Source of the DNA: an uncultured Bacteroidales bacterium
GTDB lineage: Bacteria > Bacteroidota > Bacteroidia > Bacteroidales > FEN-979
Length of the DNA stretch: 47,871 bases
NCBI GenBank assembly: GCA_903926565.1
Contig: CAIYJU010000121.1
Location: 1-47,871, forward strand
Direction of reading: 5' to 3'
Part shown: positions 1-9,910 of the stretch, in pieces
Numbering within the stretch: position 1 is the first letter of the stretch
Layout: each line of letters starts with the position of its first letter
The notes under the pieces: generated by a model
What the model saw: only the letters and a program-made list of their open reading frames with translations
Database searches by the model: none
Told to the model about the DNA's origin: nothing
Translations under genes and position numbers: made by a program

Positions 1-3000
1 AACGGTAATTGTGACCGGTGTGGTATAGTCCGAATAGTAATCGGTACCGCCTGTAGTGGCAACCGTTCTCCTCTGGTAACTGGTCGTTGCCGTCAGCGTT
101 GGCGCCTGGTAGGTTGCCAGCGTCGCCCCGCTGATGTTGATGTAACTCCCGCTGGCATTGGTCTGCCATTCGTAGGAGATCGTTCCGATCCCGGTTCCAT
201 CCAAAGTTGAGGTGAAGGCCGCAGGGGTGGTGTTGTAGCAAATCGTCTGGCTCGCTGCGATTGTTCCTGCAGAAGGTTTTAACTCGACTGCCCAATCCAC
301 TAAAACCTGAAAATCGTCACCGCATGCAGGGGATTCGCGCCAGGTACGCACCTCTACGCGGGTTAAACCGGTCGTGGATATGGCAGTGCCAGAGATATAG
401 TCACTGAAAACTGACCATATCAAGCCTGTTTTGGTTCGGTACTTCAAAGCGTCTATTCCGTTACCGCCTGATCCCGGGATGAGAATTGCCGAAACAAAGG
501 TACCATCAAAAACTGTGGCAACATCGGGCACTTTGGTCAGATCACCAGTAAGGGGTGGATCTTCGGCACTCCAGCTGTGGGTGTTGTAATCTGCAGGAGA
601 TTGAAAATCAGCCAGTCGCCGTGTTTGGATTTCAACTGTGGTTATACCTGTTGTTACAATGTCATCACCGGAGGTATAGGTACTCCATGCCGACCAGTTT
701 GTGCCGTCGTAGGTCCTCATTTCAAGTTCGTCAACGCCATTGCCACCGCTGCCGGCGGTAAGTGTGGCTGAAACCCAGGTACCGGCACAAAAAACGCCCA
801 TATCGGGTGTTGGTGCCAGGGTGCCCGAAACTGGTGGGTCTTCCGGGGGGGCCTCAATGGTCAGGCGCATTTCATCCGACAATGACGGGGTTACCGGATC
901 GTTGCAATTGGCCGTAAGGGTGATGGAAACAAAGCCATAGATGATATCAGACGAACCGGGAGTATAAGTGGGCGAGTAGGTCGTAGTTGTATTGGGGGCA
1001 AAAGTCCCGTCTCCGGAGGTTGTCCATCCAAAGGTGGTAACCGGATATACCGTCGACCCTGTGGTGGAGCCTGCCAGGATGTAGTCATCCCCGGCGGCGA
1101 TTGTGGCATCAAGACCCGCATCAACGGTTAAAGCTCCTTCATTGAAAGCAAAATGCATTTCGCCGCCGTACGATGTTCCGTATGCATTGGTGGCATAGGC
1201 CCTCGCATAATACCAGGTTCCGGAGGTAAGGCCAGATATGTAACTGGTGAAGGCACCTAAACCGGATCCATCTACTGTGAAATTGCCTGAGATGGTAGGC
1301 GTTCCTGAGGTATTCCAGCATACTCCGCGGGCAGTGATGGCTAAACTGCCGTCACTTATTGCATTACCGCCTGATACTGCATCAGTGGCTGTTATGCTTG
1401 TCACGGAATTGGTGGTAACAATTGGCAGGCCATACGTGAAGCTCGCTTGCGGTCCATAACCTGTTCCGACTGAATTGGTGGCATATGCCCTGACATAATA
1501 GGTTACGCCGAGCGCACCGCTTAATCCGGTAATTCCCGATGTAAAGGAGCCGAAGTCCACGCCATCGTGCGTATGGCTGTTTGAGATAGTAGGATTAGGC
1601 GAAGTACTCCAGCAGACCCCGCGATCAGTGACATACGCACCTCCATCACTGTAAATGTCTCCCCCGGATGTAGCAGTGGATGTTGTGATGTCGGTAGGGG
1701 TTGTCGTGTAAACCCCCGGAGCGGATGCCTGGTCATAAACAAAGGAATATTCAACCCACTGGCTCCAGTTATATCCGTCGTATGCCTTTACCATCATATA
1801 ATAGGTAACGCCATTAACCATTGGAGTTCCGGCATAGATTTGTGATGTTGCTGTACCGGTAAACGTTGCGGGGAGCCAATAAAGGGAACCTGACCCTTGC
1901 GAACCTGTCCATACCTGGAGGCACACCTGCTGTTGAGGGTCGGTTTCAGGATCAGTGTAAACCCAGCTCATTTCGCCGGTTGATGTATTAACGTTTAAAT
2001 TTGAAACGACCGGAACCCCGTTATTTGTGATACCGCTCCATTTGTATTCAGTCCATCTCATCCTTTCATAGACCTGGTTACCCAGACTGAAACGGATATC
2101 ATCGGAAGCATAAGTTTCAGGGATGATGCTTACAAAATTCACAAGATCCGTTGCCTCGGCAAGCGTGCCCACCGTGGCATTCTGCTGCATCCCGACAAAG
2201 TCAATGTATGCAGGATACTGGGTCCCTTCAGCATAATCCTGCCAGATCCTGACCTTCATATCATTATCAGAGTCAGGCAAATATTGTGACATGTCAAAAG
2301 TCTTGGTTTCGTCGATGGTTGAAAAGGAATAACCGTCATGGATAATCCATTCGGAGCCACTCCAGGTTGAAATAAAGTAGGTGCTGCCCCTGGGGATATA
2401 ATATCCTTCGCTGGTAAAAACAAAACTCCTGGTTGAAGCAGTCTGTCCGGGTACATCAAACTCCAGGTTCATATGGTTTCCCGGTTTAAGATTGGCATAT
2501 TGATTATTGGCCGTATTCAACAGGTTTAAAACACTTCCTCCTGAGAAGGTGGCACCCGTGAAAGGGGCAACAAAAACATTTTTGGAAGGTTCAGGACCTG
2601 TTTCCAGCCCAACATAATCGATGTTGGAGTATTTACGGCCGTGTGATATTGAAAACAGTCTGACCTGGACCGGTGCGCCGGGATTAATCGAAAAGGATGC
2701 CACGTCAAAAGCGCATACATCCCAGTCAAAGCGGGGATGCATTCTGCCTACTTCTGTCCAGATGCCATTGATCAGGGACTGGACAACAATTGCAGGAGGT
2801 CCGACAAATGGCATTGCGGCACCGGTTCCATCAAGAAAACCCATTATTTTAACGATCATCCGGCCGCCCGAGGAGATAGCTGCATTCCCGAAATTAACAT
2901 CAACATAATCCTGGCTGTAAGCATTGAAGCCATGGCTGTCTTCCAGGCTTAAAGAGTCCAATACATTTAACCCCTCGTTGGAAACAGCGCTCACCGGCGA

Positions 3001-3948
3001 CATGAGGTGCGATGGCGTGTAAGCAAAAATATGCCCGAAGTTATCAGGCGCCACCTTTACATTTGAGGCATGATCGATCACATTCAGCTGGAGAAAATCG
3101 GTAAACGATTCGTCGGAGGCCACTTCGTTTATCTGAAGTTTATACTTTCCGTTTTCCGGAACCAGGGGTTTTGAAATTGCCAGGTAATCACGGTATTCTC
3201 CGCCTGCATAGCGGGCCGTTGAATAGATGTCATTGTTTGCAGCGTATTTGGTGCCGTCCCATGTGTAAATCCAGGGACAGGATCCTTCGGAAGATTCATT
3301 GGCCTCTAAGGTCAAAGTCCTTGACTGGCCTGTGTTTGTAAAGGCTGAGATGGAGATGTCGTCAACATAAAAACCTCTGTCATTGCCTTTATCAACGATA
3401 TAAAATTTCAGATAGACATTACCGCCGATATAGCTGGAAATATCAAATTCGTACCTGTTCCAGCCACCAGCCATCACTATGAAAAAGTTCGCCAGCTTGG
3501 TAAAGTTTGAACCATCGGAAGAGACATAGAAACTCCCCCTGGCACCCGACATGGAGATTTCCGTTTGCGCCCAAAAACTGACTCTGACTTTTTGGGTGGC
3601 AGGGTTGAGCGCTGCCAGGGAGATGGGGGGTGATAGGATGGAACTTGTGCTTCTCGGCATACTGCCTCCAAAATTGGTTCCCCAGCACTTGTTCCCGGTA
3701 TGGGCGCTGATCCAGCTTGGAACACCCCATTCCCACAATCCGTCGCCTGTTAAAGTAGGGAATTGAGGATCCGGTGGTTCAATAATCTTGTAGTAACCAC
3801 CATTGCTGCCCTCAAAGCCTTCCCAATAAATATTTGTTTCCTGTGCAAGTGCACGGCCGGGAATACATAAAACAAGGAGGCTCACCAGGAAGACCAATGT
3901 TAAAGTCCATTTCTGCTGATCGTAATGAAAAAAAGTAATTGCTTTCAT
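1..3948 (-). CDS. Large secreted multidomain surface protein, 3' end outside window
   Basis: An open frame runs from an ATG at 3948 to the window edge without a stop, giving 1316 residues and no C-terminus. Residues 1-36 form a signal peptide ending ALAQ. After it comes a jelly-roll/MAM-like region (about 40-215), then a domain with SCPWIYTWDG and ND motifs (about 222-300) also common in Bacteroidota surface proteins, more beta-sandwich modules, and an Fn3-like segment near 640-740. Two copies follow (about 745-935) of a module with SDGG, RGVCW and YYxRAYATN signatures. Two tandem modules sharing VSAxLxxGSGGNG lie at about 1036-1213, and an Ig-like segment ends the visible part. Such proteins are usually T9SS cargo, but the sorting domain cannot be seen. 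The substrate is unknown; adhesin or secreted enzyme scaffold are both possible. The frame is certain, the role is not. Confidence 0.85.
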   Translation of the reverse strand, partial: MKAITFFHYDQQKWTLTLVFLVSLLVLCIPGRALAQETNIYWEGFEGSNGGYYKIIEPPDPQFPTLTGDGLWEWGVPSWISAHTGNKCWGTNFGGSMPRSTSSILSPPISLAALNPATQKVRVSFWAQTEISMSGARGSFYVSSDGSNFTKLANFFIVMAGGWNRYEFDISSYIGGNVYLKFYIVDKGNDRGFYVDDISISAFTNTGQSRTLTLEANESSEGSCPWIYTWDGTKYAANNDIYSTARYAGGEYRDYLAISKPLVPENGKYKLQINEVASDESFTDFLQLNVIDHASNVKVAPDNFGHIFAYTPSHLMSPVSAVSNEGLNVLDSLSLEDSHGFNAYSQDYVDVNFGNAAISSGGRMIVKIMGFLDGTGAAMPFVGPPAIVVQSLINGIWTEVGRMHPRFDWDVCAFDVASFSINPGAPVQVRLFSISHGRKYSNIDYVGLETGPEPSKNVFVAPFTGATFSGGSVLNLLNTANNQYANLKPGNHMNLEFDVPGQTASTRSFVFTSEGYYIPRGSTYFISTWSGSEWIIHDGYSFSTIDETKTFDMSQYLPDSDNDMKVRIWQDYAEGTQYPAYIDFVGMQQNATVGTLAEATDLVNFVSIIPETYASDDIRFSLGNQVYERMRWTEYKWSGITNNGVPVVSNLNVNTSTGEMSWVYTDPETDPQQQVCLQVWTGSQGSGSLYWLPATFTGTATSQIYAGTPMVNGVTYYMMVKAYDGYNWSQWVEYSFVYDQASAPGVYTTTPTDITTSTATSGGDIYSDGGAYVTDRGVCWSTSPNPTISNSHTHDGVDFGSFTSGITGLSGALGVTYYVRAYATNSVGTGYGPQASFTYGLPIVTTNSVTSITATDAVSGGNAISDGSLAITARGVCWNTSGTPTISGNFTVDGSGLGAFTSYISGLTSGTWYYARAYATNAYGTSYGGEMHFAFNEGALTVDAGLDATIAAGDDYILAGSTTGSTVYPVTTFGWTTSGDGTFAPNTTTTYSPTYTPGSSDIIYGFVSITLTANCNDPVTPSLSDEMRLTIEAPPEDPPVSGTLAPTPDMGVFCAGTWVSATLTAGSGGNGVDELEMRTYDGTNWSAWSTYTSGDDIVTTGITTVEIQTRRLADFQSPADYNTHSWSAEDPPLTGDLTKVPDVATVFDGTFVSAILIPGSGGNGIDALKYRTKTGLIWSVFSDYISGTAISTTGLTRVEVRTWRESPACGDDFQVLVDWAVELKPSAGTIAASQTICYNTTPAAFTSTLDGTGIGTISYEWQTNASGSYINISGATLATYQAPTLTATTSYQRRTVATTGGTDYYSDYTTPVTITV

Positions 3949-4419
3949 AGGGTTTGTTTTTAGAGCAAATTAAAATGTTTGGTAATTCTTGTAACGCCTG
4001 GGGTTAATACGAAAATTATAATATTTAAAAAAATTGAATATCAGTGTATTATGTTGTAATATGGTTTTATGTAAGTTTAAAAATCTCTATCTTGTAGTTA
4101 TATTCAGGCAACCACCATCTGGTCAATTTCAACGAATTTGCAGTTAATTAAACACGAGGTGTATTGCAGAACAATTTGTTAGGTTTGTAATGGTAGTGGC
4201 TGCTTCTTTGGTTTTACTAAATTGATTCATCAAAAAAAATGTAATATGGTGGCGAAATATTCAATAGAAATATAATAATTTGGAGAGACCAATGTATTAC
4301 AATAATTATTGCTAATTTGTAGGGGAAAGTAGTATTTTCATGTAGGTGTTTGCCCTACATGGCATAGGTGTTGTCAATTCTAATTAAGCAGATATACAGG
4401 AGGGATTCCAATTTTTGAC
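3949..4419. other. 471-bp AT-rich intergenic region, leader of the large surface protein
   Basis: No reading frame of note is present. The interval lies upstream of the surface-protein gene (starts 3948, minus) and downstream of the GT-C gene (ends 4420, minus), so it should hold the surface-protein promoter and a long leader. The only clear structure is a cluster of TGTAGG/CCTACA half-sites at 4318-4373. I find no convincing terminator and no perfect TAnnTTTG box on the minus strand close to 3948. Confidence 0.6.
4318..4373. promoter_or_regulatory. Cluster of TGTAGG dyads, putative regulator binding site
   Basis: A perfect 8-bp inverted repeat CATGTAGG/CCTACATG with a 7-nt spacer occupies 4339-4361. 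A related block TGTAGGGG...TAGTA lies at 4318-4334 and a further half-site CATAGGTGTTG at 4363-4373. The same half-site with a five-to-seven-nt gap, repeated three times in 56 bp in a long leader, fits a dimeric response-regulator (LuxR/NarL-like) operator for the surface protein gene at 3948. The regulator is not in the window. Confidence 0.4.
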
Positions 4420-6369
4420 TTATTCCCCGACTTCCCGGTAAAGTCCATAAATCACCGGATTCCCGGTTCTGACGCGTACCGTGAAATTGTCCATGATGTA
4501 GGGGCTTTTCATGGGATTCCAGATATAGGCATTGAATTTTAACTGATGGTGGCGCAGGTCCAGATCACTTACCCGAAGCGATTGAAAAACCCTGCCTGAA
4601 TGTCCGGGTTGCACATAATCATTTATTGGGACGGAATTCCATCTGAGATCTTTTCCATAGGATGAAACACTCAATACCAGCCAGGCTCCCGGAAAAACAG
4701 ACGGAGTCCGCACATCCACGGAAACATCAATGACATCGTTTTCAGAATGAATCATTCCCCGAAGGGAGGTTGAATAGGCCGGGCTAAATTCAACACCTGC
4801 CTGATTCACAAAGGATTTCTTGCCTTCGATCGGCACAGAGTCGATGCACCGCGTTTCATCTATCCAGCCCCAATCCGGTAAACTGGGTTCGAAAGTGTTG
4901 GTGATGCAGGAGAAATATTCAGTAACGGTCTGTGCAGGTTTTTTCCTTGAGAAAAGATAAAAATCGCCGCCGCAATATGCTTTGTGTTGAATGAGAAAAG
5001 GGAATTTTTCAATCATCAGGGCGTAATTTTCCCAATTTGTGGAAGAGAGACAGCCAAAAGCCAGGAAGTCTGTCTTCACAGAATCCAGGTACGTCAGCAG
5101 GTGGTTTTTACCCCCGATATCCTCAAAATATCTGAATGGAAGTGCCGGGCAGTTCAGCTTTTTCAGGTAGTATGGATTGATCTCCTTTTTTACATCGAGA
5201 ATTACGCTGCATTTGGCTGACCCAAGTGAATCAACCACTTGTCTGGATTCGAACACAATTTCGCGATAGGCACCCTTATAGAAGAGTGTGTAATGTTGCC
5301 GCCCGAAAATCAGGGTAGGTATCGTAACTGTTCCGATGAGTGCTACCAGGATTATTTTATGAAGTGACTTTGTTGTTTTGAAATAGCCGAAAAGTACAAA
5401 CAGAAGAAAAGGGAAGGAGAATATCAGGACTGAATACTGTAAAACGGAACTCCGGTATGTTGAATAAAAAAAACCAATCAGGTACGGGAGCAGAAACCAG
5501 GTCAGCGAAATCAGTATAAATTTCTTTTTAACAGGGGGAGCCTCCTGGTACCAATACAAGGAGAGGCTGATCAACAGGAGGATAAGCAGGTAAACATACA
5601 CCGAGAAATGAAAAATATACTGAATGAAATCGAGAATAAAATCGTACCTGGGTTTGCTCAGCCACCCTTCAACACCGCCGATTCCCAGCTGATAAAAGAG
5701 TATTGGGAGATGGGGGAGGTATAACACGATGATAATCAGGGCGGCTGAAAGGTATCGCCGCAATCTGGGTTTTGGGCAATAAAACAGGCCCGTAACACCA
5801 ACTATTGCAGCAAAGAGCATGCTGAAATGATGATTATACGTACATAATGCAGAAGAGAGGATGTATCCTGCCAGGTTGAGATAGAATTTCCGCTGCGGAT
5901 GGAAAATGATCCTCGTCCAGAAACAGACCATCATCAATGAAAAAAACAGGCCGCTGGCATAAGGCCGGGCAATCTGACTGTACATTACAGGAAACTGGAG
6001 AAAAGAGACAAAAGAGGCTGCCACAAGTCCGACTGTCGAATTGAACCAATCTTTACCGATAAGGAATATCAGCCAGATCGAAAGCACTCCGAAAATGATG
6101 AAAGGAGTTTTCAACACGGCTTCTGACACCCCGAAAACCTTGACCAGGAAATAGAGGAACACCTGGATTCCGGCTGGATGCCCGTCGATTTTGACCCCTT
6201 TTTCAATCAGGTCGTGGAATGAGGAAAACTGAGTGCGGAGAATTGCACTGAATTCATCGTGGGTGAATGGAATTTCCTGGAGCCGGTAAAACCGCAACAA
6301 TGCTCCAACTAGCAATATCAGCAACAGAAGCGCATGATCTGTAGAAATTTTTTTATGAAAATTCAGCAT
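4420..6369 (-). CDS. GT-C family membrane glycosyltransferase (GT39/PMT_2-like)
   Basis: A 649-residue integral membrane protein with roughly ten hydrophobic segments between residues 12 and 350 and a soluble C-terminal part (about 360-649). The first helix is followed by a loop with HDEF (about 37-40), the acidic motif expected in the first extracytoplasmic loop of GT-C enzymes, and an RPY motif lies near 134. The family transfers sugars from a polyprenyl-phosphate donor to lipid or protein on the outer side of the inner membrane. The C-terminal region looks like a periplasmic beta-rich domain. The acceptor cannot be told from sequence. It lies 47 bp downstream of the Tricorn-like protease on the same strand, so the two may be co-transcribed. 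Confidence 0.75.
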   Translation of the reverse strand: MLNFHKKISTDHALLLLILLVGALLRFYRLQEIPFTHDEFSAILRTQFSSFHDLIEKGVKIDGHPAGIQVFLYFLVKVFGVSEAVLKTPFIIFGVLSIWLIFLIGKDWFNSTVGLVAASFVSFLQFPVMYSQIARPYASGLFFSLMMVCFWTRIIFHPQRKFYLNLAGYILSSALCTYNHHFSMLFAAIVGVTGLFYCPKPRLRRYLSAALIIIVLYLPHLPILFYQLGIGGVEGWLSKPRYDFILDFIQYIFHFSVYVYLLILLLISLSLYWYQEAPPVKKKFILISLTWFLLPYLIGFFYSTYRSSVLQYSVLIFSFPFLLFVLFGYFKTTKSLHKIILVALIGTVTIPTLIFGRQHYTLFYKGAYREIVFESRQVVDSLGSAKCSVILDVKKEINPYYLKKLNCPALPFRYFEDIGGKNHLLTYLDSVKTDFLAFGCLSSTNWENYALMIEKFPFLIQHKAYCGGDFYLFSRKKPAQTVTEYFSCITNTFEPSLPDWGWIDETRCIDSVPIEGKKSFVNQAGVEFSPAYSTSLRGMIHSENDVIDVSVDVRTPSVFPGAWLVLSVSSYGKDLRWNSVPINDYVQPGHSGRVFQSLRVSDLDLRHHQLKFNAYIWNPMKSPYIMDNFTVRVRTGNPVIYGLYREVGE

Positions 6370-6416
6370 TGCGCATTCCGTTTACCGGTAAATCGTAAAT
6401 CGTCCAAACGTAAATT

Positions 6417-9400
6417 TTATTTTGTTTTATCCGGGAATGGTGGTATGACTGGCAACTCTTTCGGCCACGACTTAAGTTCCTCTTTCATCTGGTCGACCGC
6501 CCTGTTAAGTTGTTGATCCTCTCCGGCATACTCCTTTGCAGGGTCGTTGTCCACTTCAATGTCAGGATCTACTCCATGACCCTCAATTATCCAGGATTTT
6601 CCTTCCGTATCATAAGATGCGAATTCCGGACGCATCAGCTGGCCACCGTCGATGAACGGGAGGGAACCCCTGATGCCTACAACGCCACCCCAGGTTCGCT
6701 TTCCAATGGCCTTGCCGATCTTCAGCTTCTTGAATTGGTACGGGAAAAGGTCACCATCAGAAGCGGAATAGTTATCAATCAGAATGCATTTCGGGCCCCA
6801 TTGCATCTCGAGCCTGCCTGGTGCAGATTCGGTATTCCTTGCCATCCCGATCATGGTCATCTCCCTGTTCAGCCGTTCAATGATCATCGGAGAAACATTT
6901 CCGCCGCCATTTCCCCGGTCGTCGATGATCAGGGCACGTTTCGACAGTTGCGGGTAGAAGTGCTTTACAAACTCGTTGAGTCCTTCCACACCCATGTCGG
7001 GGATGTGAATGTATCCAACTTCCCCGTTGGAGGCTTCAGATACTTTTTTAATATTGTTCTGGACCCAGTTGTAGTAATAGAGTCCGCCTTCGTTGTCGGT
7101 AGGCACCACGATTACTTTTCGTGCACCGGCTTCAGTGGCTGTTGAATTCAGGGTCAGCTCAACCTGGACGCCTGCCTTGTTTACCATCGCTTCATTGATG
7201 TCATTCATGGTTTTCGTGGATTGCCCATTGATAGCCAGGATGAAGTCACCCTCTTTAGCATCCACGCCGACTTCGGTGAGCGGGGAACGTGTATCCGTTG
7301 TCCAGTTCTCTCCCTTGAGGATCCTGCTGATTTTATAATAGCCGGATTCGTCGCGGATTATTTTGGCGCCAAGCAATCCCATCTTAATGCGCACAGGCTG
7401 AGGTTTGTCGCCGCCACCAACATAAGAGTGGCCAATGCTGATCTCACCAATCATTTCGCCGATAACATAATTCAGGTCATTGCGGTTGTTCACATAAGGT
7501 AAAAGTTGTTCGTATTTTTTCTGATTGTTTTCCCAGTTGACTCCCTGCATATTGGGTGCATACAGGAAATATTTCATCTGGCGCCATGATTCGTGATAAA
7601 TCTGGGCCCATTCTGCTTTCAGGTCAACCATTACTTTCATGTTGGAAAGGTCTATCCAGTCTTTGACTTCAATCTTTCCACCCCGTGGAAGATCGATCAC
7701 CCCGTATTTATCATGTTCGGTAACCAGCATTTTATTGTTGTCTGCAGAGATTTCATAGTTGCCGTAATCTCCAAGGCTGCACTCCTTGCGGTCTTTTAAT
7801 CCGAAGGTCATCAAACCTCCCGGCCGGCCGTTACGGCCTCCTTTTATATAGTAAACATTATCGCCGATGCAGTTCACATTATAATAATTCCCTGCTTCAA
7901 TTGGGAGGGCAAGAATTCGGTCAACAATTCCATCAAGGTCAACTTTTACATTGACCTCTTTTTTTGCATCACCCTCTTTTTTTTGCGTTCCGTCCTTATC
8001 ACTCTTTTTGTCATCACTTTTTTCATCTTTTTTCATCAAAACCTCATCATTTTCAGGGGCAAAGGGGCTGGGAGTTGCTTTGGCCAGGGTAAGCATATAG
8101 ACTTTGGTCATATCCGAATAGGAGTGGTTCCATTCTGTCCAGCTGTAGGTGGGGTTGAAATCACGATTGGACGTAAATACCAGGTATTTGCCGTCGCTGC
8201 TGAAGGTTGCTCCGCTGGCATCATACCAGGTGTCTGTCACAGCAGTTTTGGTGCCTGTGGCAACCTCAAAAAGAAATACCCGTGATGTCGTGCGACGGTT
8301 CGGGAAGGTGTAAACAATCCACTTGCTGTCTGGAGACCAGTTGTAATCGTTAAATTCCCAGCTGGTTGCCATATCCACCTGTGTTACAGCACGTGAATCA
8401 ACATCGACATACTGCAGCCGCAGCATTTTATCAGCCCACAGAATCTTTTTGCTGTCGGGTGACCAGGAAACGGCATACTTGTAGGTGTCTGCATTTTTGG
8501 TGATCTGCACAGGATCTGAGCTTCCGTCTTGTTTTTGAATGTAAATCTCGTCCTCGCCGGTGCGGTCAGAAACAAAGGCAATCGTTAACCCGTCAGGAGA
8601 CCATGCCACTTCACGGTCATGGGCACCAGGTGTGTTGGTGAGGTTTTTGGTAATCCCGCTTTTGGCAGGAACCGTCCATACATCACCGCGGGCACCCGCA
8701 GCGATTCTTTTTCCATCCGGAGCAAGGGAGACCGTATTGATGAATTTGCCTGCATCTTTCATCTGGTTGCGACCGGTTGTGAGGTCACTGGCAATCCGGA
8801 TACTGATCTTTTGGGTGGTTTGTGCAGCGAGGTCAAAGGTGTAGAGAAAACCCCCGTTTTCAAATACCAGGGCATTGTCGCCGAGCGAAGGGAACTTGAT
8901 GTCAAACTCTTTAAAATCTGTGAGTTTTTTAGTCTCTTTTGTCTTCAGGTCGTAACAATACAGGTTGGTGGGGCGTTCTCTTTCGGAGAGGAAGTAGATT
9001 TTATCGCCGTGCCACATTGGGAACATGTCCTGAAAAATATTGCTTGTTACCTGCTCCGTTTGCTTTGTTTTAAAATCATAAATCCAGATATCATCAGCCA
9101 TGCCTCCCTTATAGTATTTCCAGGTCCGGAATTCACGAAAAACCCTGTTATAGGCAAGTTTTGAATTGTCGGCTGAATATGTACAGAATCCGCCACAGGG
9201 AAGTGGCAGCTCCTCCGGCATGCCACCCTTTGTATTTACCAGGAAAAGCTGGCCCTTGAAGTCGTTAAAGGTTTGTTTACGCGAACGGAAAACGATGTTT
9301 TCATTATCCCTCCATGTCATAACAATATTGTTTGGTCCCATCCGGTCGGAGATGTCGTCGCGGCCGAGTGTTGCCGTATAAGTGAGTCGTTTGGGAACAC

Positions 9401-9689
9401 CTCCTTCGGCCGGGATCAGGTAAACTTCGGTATTTCCGTCGTACTGGCCGGTAAAGGCAATTTGTTTGCCATCAGGGGAGAAACGGGCAAACATCTCATA
9501 TCCATTTTCGTCCCCGGTAAGCTTTCTTGCGAGTCCACCTGCCTTATCCACCGAATAAAGGTCACCGGCATAGGTAAATACTACCTGGTTTCCATGAATT
9601 GCCGGAAATCTCAGCAACCGTGCTTCGTCCTGGGCCATCACAACGCCAAGGATAAACATACATGTTAAAACCGCTGTCAATTTTTTCAT
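6417..9689 (-). CDS. Tricorn-type protease (S41 family) with propeller, PDZ and catalytic domains
   Basis: 1090 residues from the chosen ATG at 9689, which begins a good signal peptide (MKKLTAVLTCMF...VMAQ). An in-frame ATG at 9758 would add 23 residues, but it sits upstream of a TATTTTTG box and spoils the signal peptide. PD40/WD40-like blades (SPDGKxIAF, SPDSKxI) fill residues 25-560, a charged Lys/Asp/Glu linker lies near 575-600, a helical segment near 690-760, a PDZ domain near 770-865 and the S41 core to the end. Counting gives His754 (IGHSYVGG), Ser977 (SASDGD) and Glu1036 (IIEGHG), close to His746, Ser965 and Glu1023 of archaeal Tricorn, so it should be active. In Bacteroidota these exported homologues probably degrade peptides in the periplasm. 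Strong family call. Confidence 0.93.
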   Translation of the reverse strand: MKKLTAVLTCMFILGVVMAQDEARLLRFPAIHGNQVVFTYAGDLYSVDKAGGLARKLTGDENGYEMFARFSPDGKQIAFTGQYDGNTEVYLIPAEGGVPKRLTYTATLGRDDISDRMGPNNIVMTWRDNENIVFRSRKQTFNDFKGQLFLVNTKGGMPEELPLPCGGFCTYSADNSKLAYNRVFREFRTWKYYKGGMADDIWIYDFKTKQTEQVTSNIFQDMFPMWHGDKIYFLSERERPTNLYCYDLKTKETKKLTDFKEFDIKFPSLGDNALVFENGGFLYTFDLAAQTTQKISIRIASDLTTGRNQMKDAGKFINTVSLAPDGKRIAAGARGDVWTVPAKSGITKNLTNTPGAHDREVAWSPDGLTIAFVSDRTGEDEIYIQKQDGSSDPVQITKNADTYKYAVSWSPDSKKILWADKMLRLQYVDVDSRAVTQVDMATSWEFNDYNWSPDSKWIVYTFPNRRTTSRVFLFEVATGTKTAVTDTWYDASGATFSSDGKYLVFTSNRDFNPTYSWTEWNHSYSDMTKVYMLTLAKATPSPFAPENDEVLMKKDEKSDDKKSDKDGTQKKEGDAKKEVNVKVDLDGIVDRILALPIEAGNYYNVNCIGDNVYYIKGGRNGRPGGLMTFGLKDRKECSLGDYGNYEISADNNKMLVTEHDKYGVIDLPRGGKIEVKDWIDLSNMKVMVDLKAEWAQIYHESWRQMKYFLYAPNMQGVNWENNQKKYEQLLPYVNNRNDLNYVIGEMIGEISIGHSYVGGGDKPQPVRIKMGLLGAKIIRDESGYYKISRILKGENWTTDTRSPLTEVGVDAKEGDFILAINGQSTKTMNDINEAMVNKAGVQVELTLNSTATEAGARKVIVVPTDNEGGLYYYNWVQNNIKKVSEASNGEVGYIHIPDMGVEGLNEFVKHFYPQLSKRALIIDDRGNGGGNVSPMIIERLNREMTMIGMARNTESAPGRLEMQWGPKCILIDNYSASDGDLFPYQFKKLKIGKAIGKRTWGGVVGIRGSLPFIDGGQLMRPEFASYDTEGKSWIIEGHGVDPDIEVDNDPAKEYAGEDQQLNRAVDQMKEELKSWPKELPVIPPFPDKTK

Positions 9690-9725
9690 CTGGATGGAGA
9701 TTTGGAATGGGATTATATGGAGAAA

Positions 9726-9733
9726 CAAAAATA
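9726..9733 (-). promoter_or_regulatory. -7 element upstream of the Tricorn-like protease
   Basis: TATTTTTG on the minus strand matches the Bacteroidota -7 consensus TAnnTTTG and lies 36 nt before the chosen start codon at 9689. No good -33 TTG is seen at the usual spacing. Confidence 0.4.
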
Positions 9734-9799
9734 TGTAGAAAATTATTACTTTTTCCATAATTTCGGTGAATCTCGTAAATTACTTGATAATTATCATAG

Positions 9800-9829
9800 T
9801 TGAACCATTCAAAAGTATTATTATCTTTA
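9800..9829 (+). promoter_or_regulatory. Promoter of the FISUMP lipoprotein
   Basis: TTG at 9800-9802, 19 nt, then TATCTTTA at 9822-9829, one base off the TAnnTTTG consensus at ideal spacing. It overlaps an upstream in-frame ATG at 9800, which argues for the internal start at 9911. Confidence 0.5.
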
Positions 9830-9910
9830 CCTTCGCCATGGGGATTTTTACAGCTTTCCCCAACACTTACCATCAAATATTTCGGTTATTCACCTAAATT
9901 CAGCATCACA

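Noticed and set aside
6510..9668. Long open frames on the plus strand opposite the Tricorn-like gene, up to 211 codons
   Set aside because: They are antisense shadows with no family motifs; the minus-strand gene has complete domains and catalytic residues.
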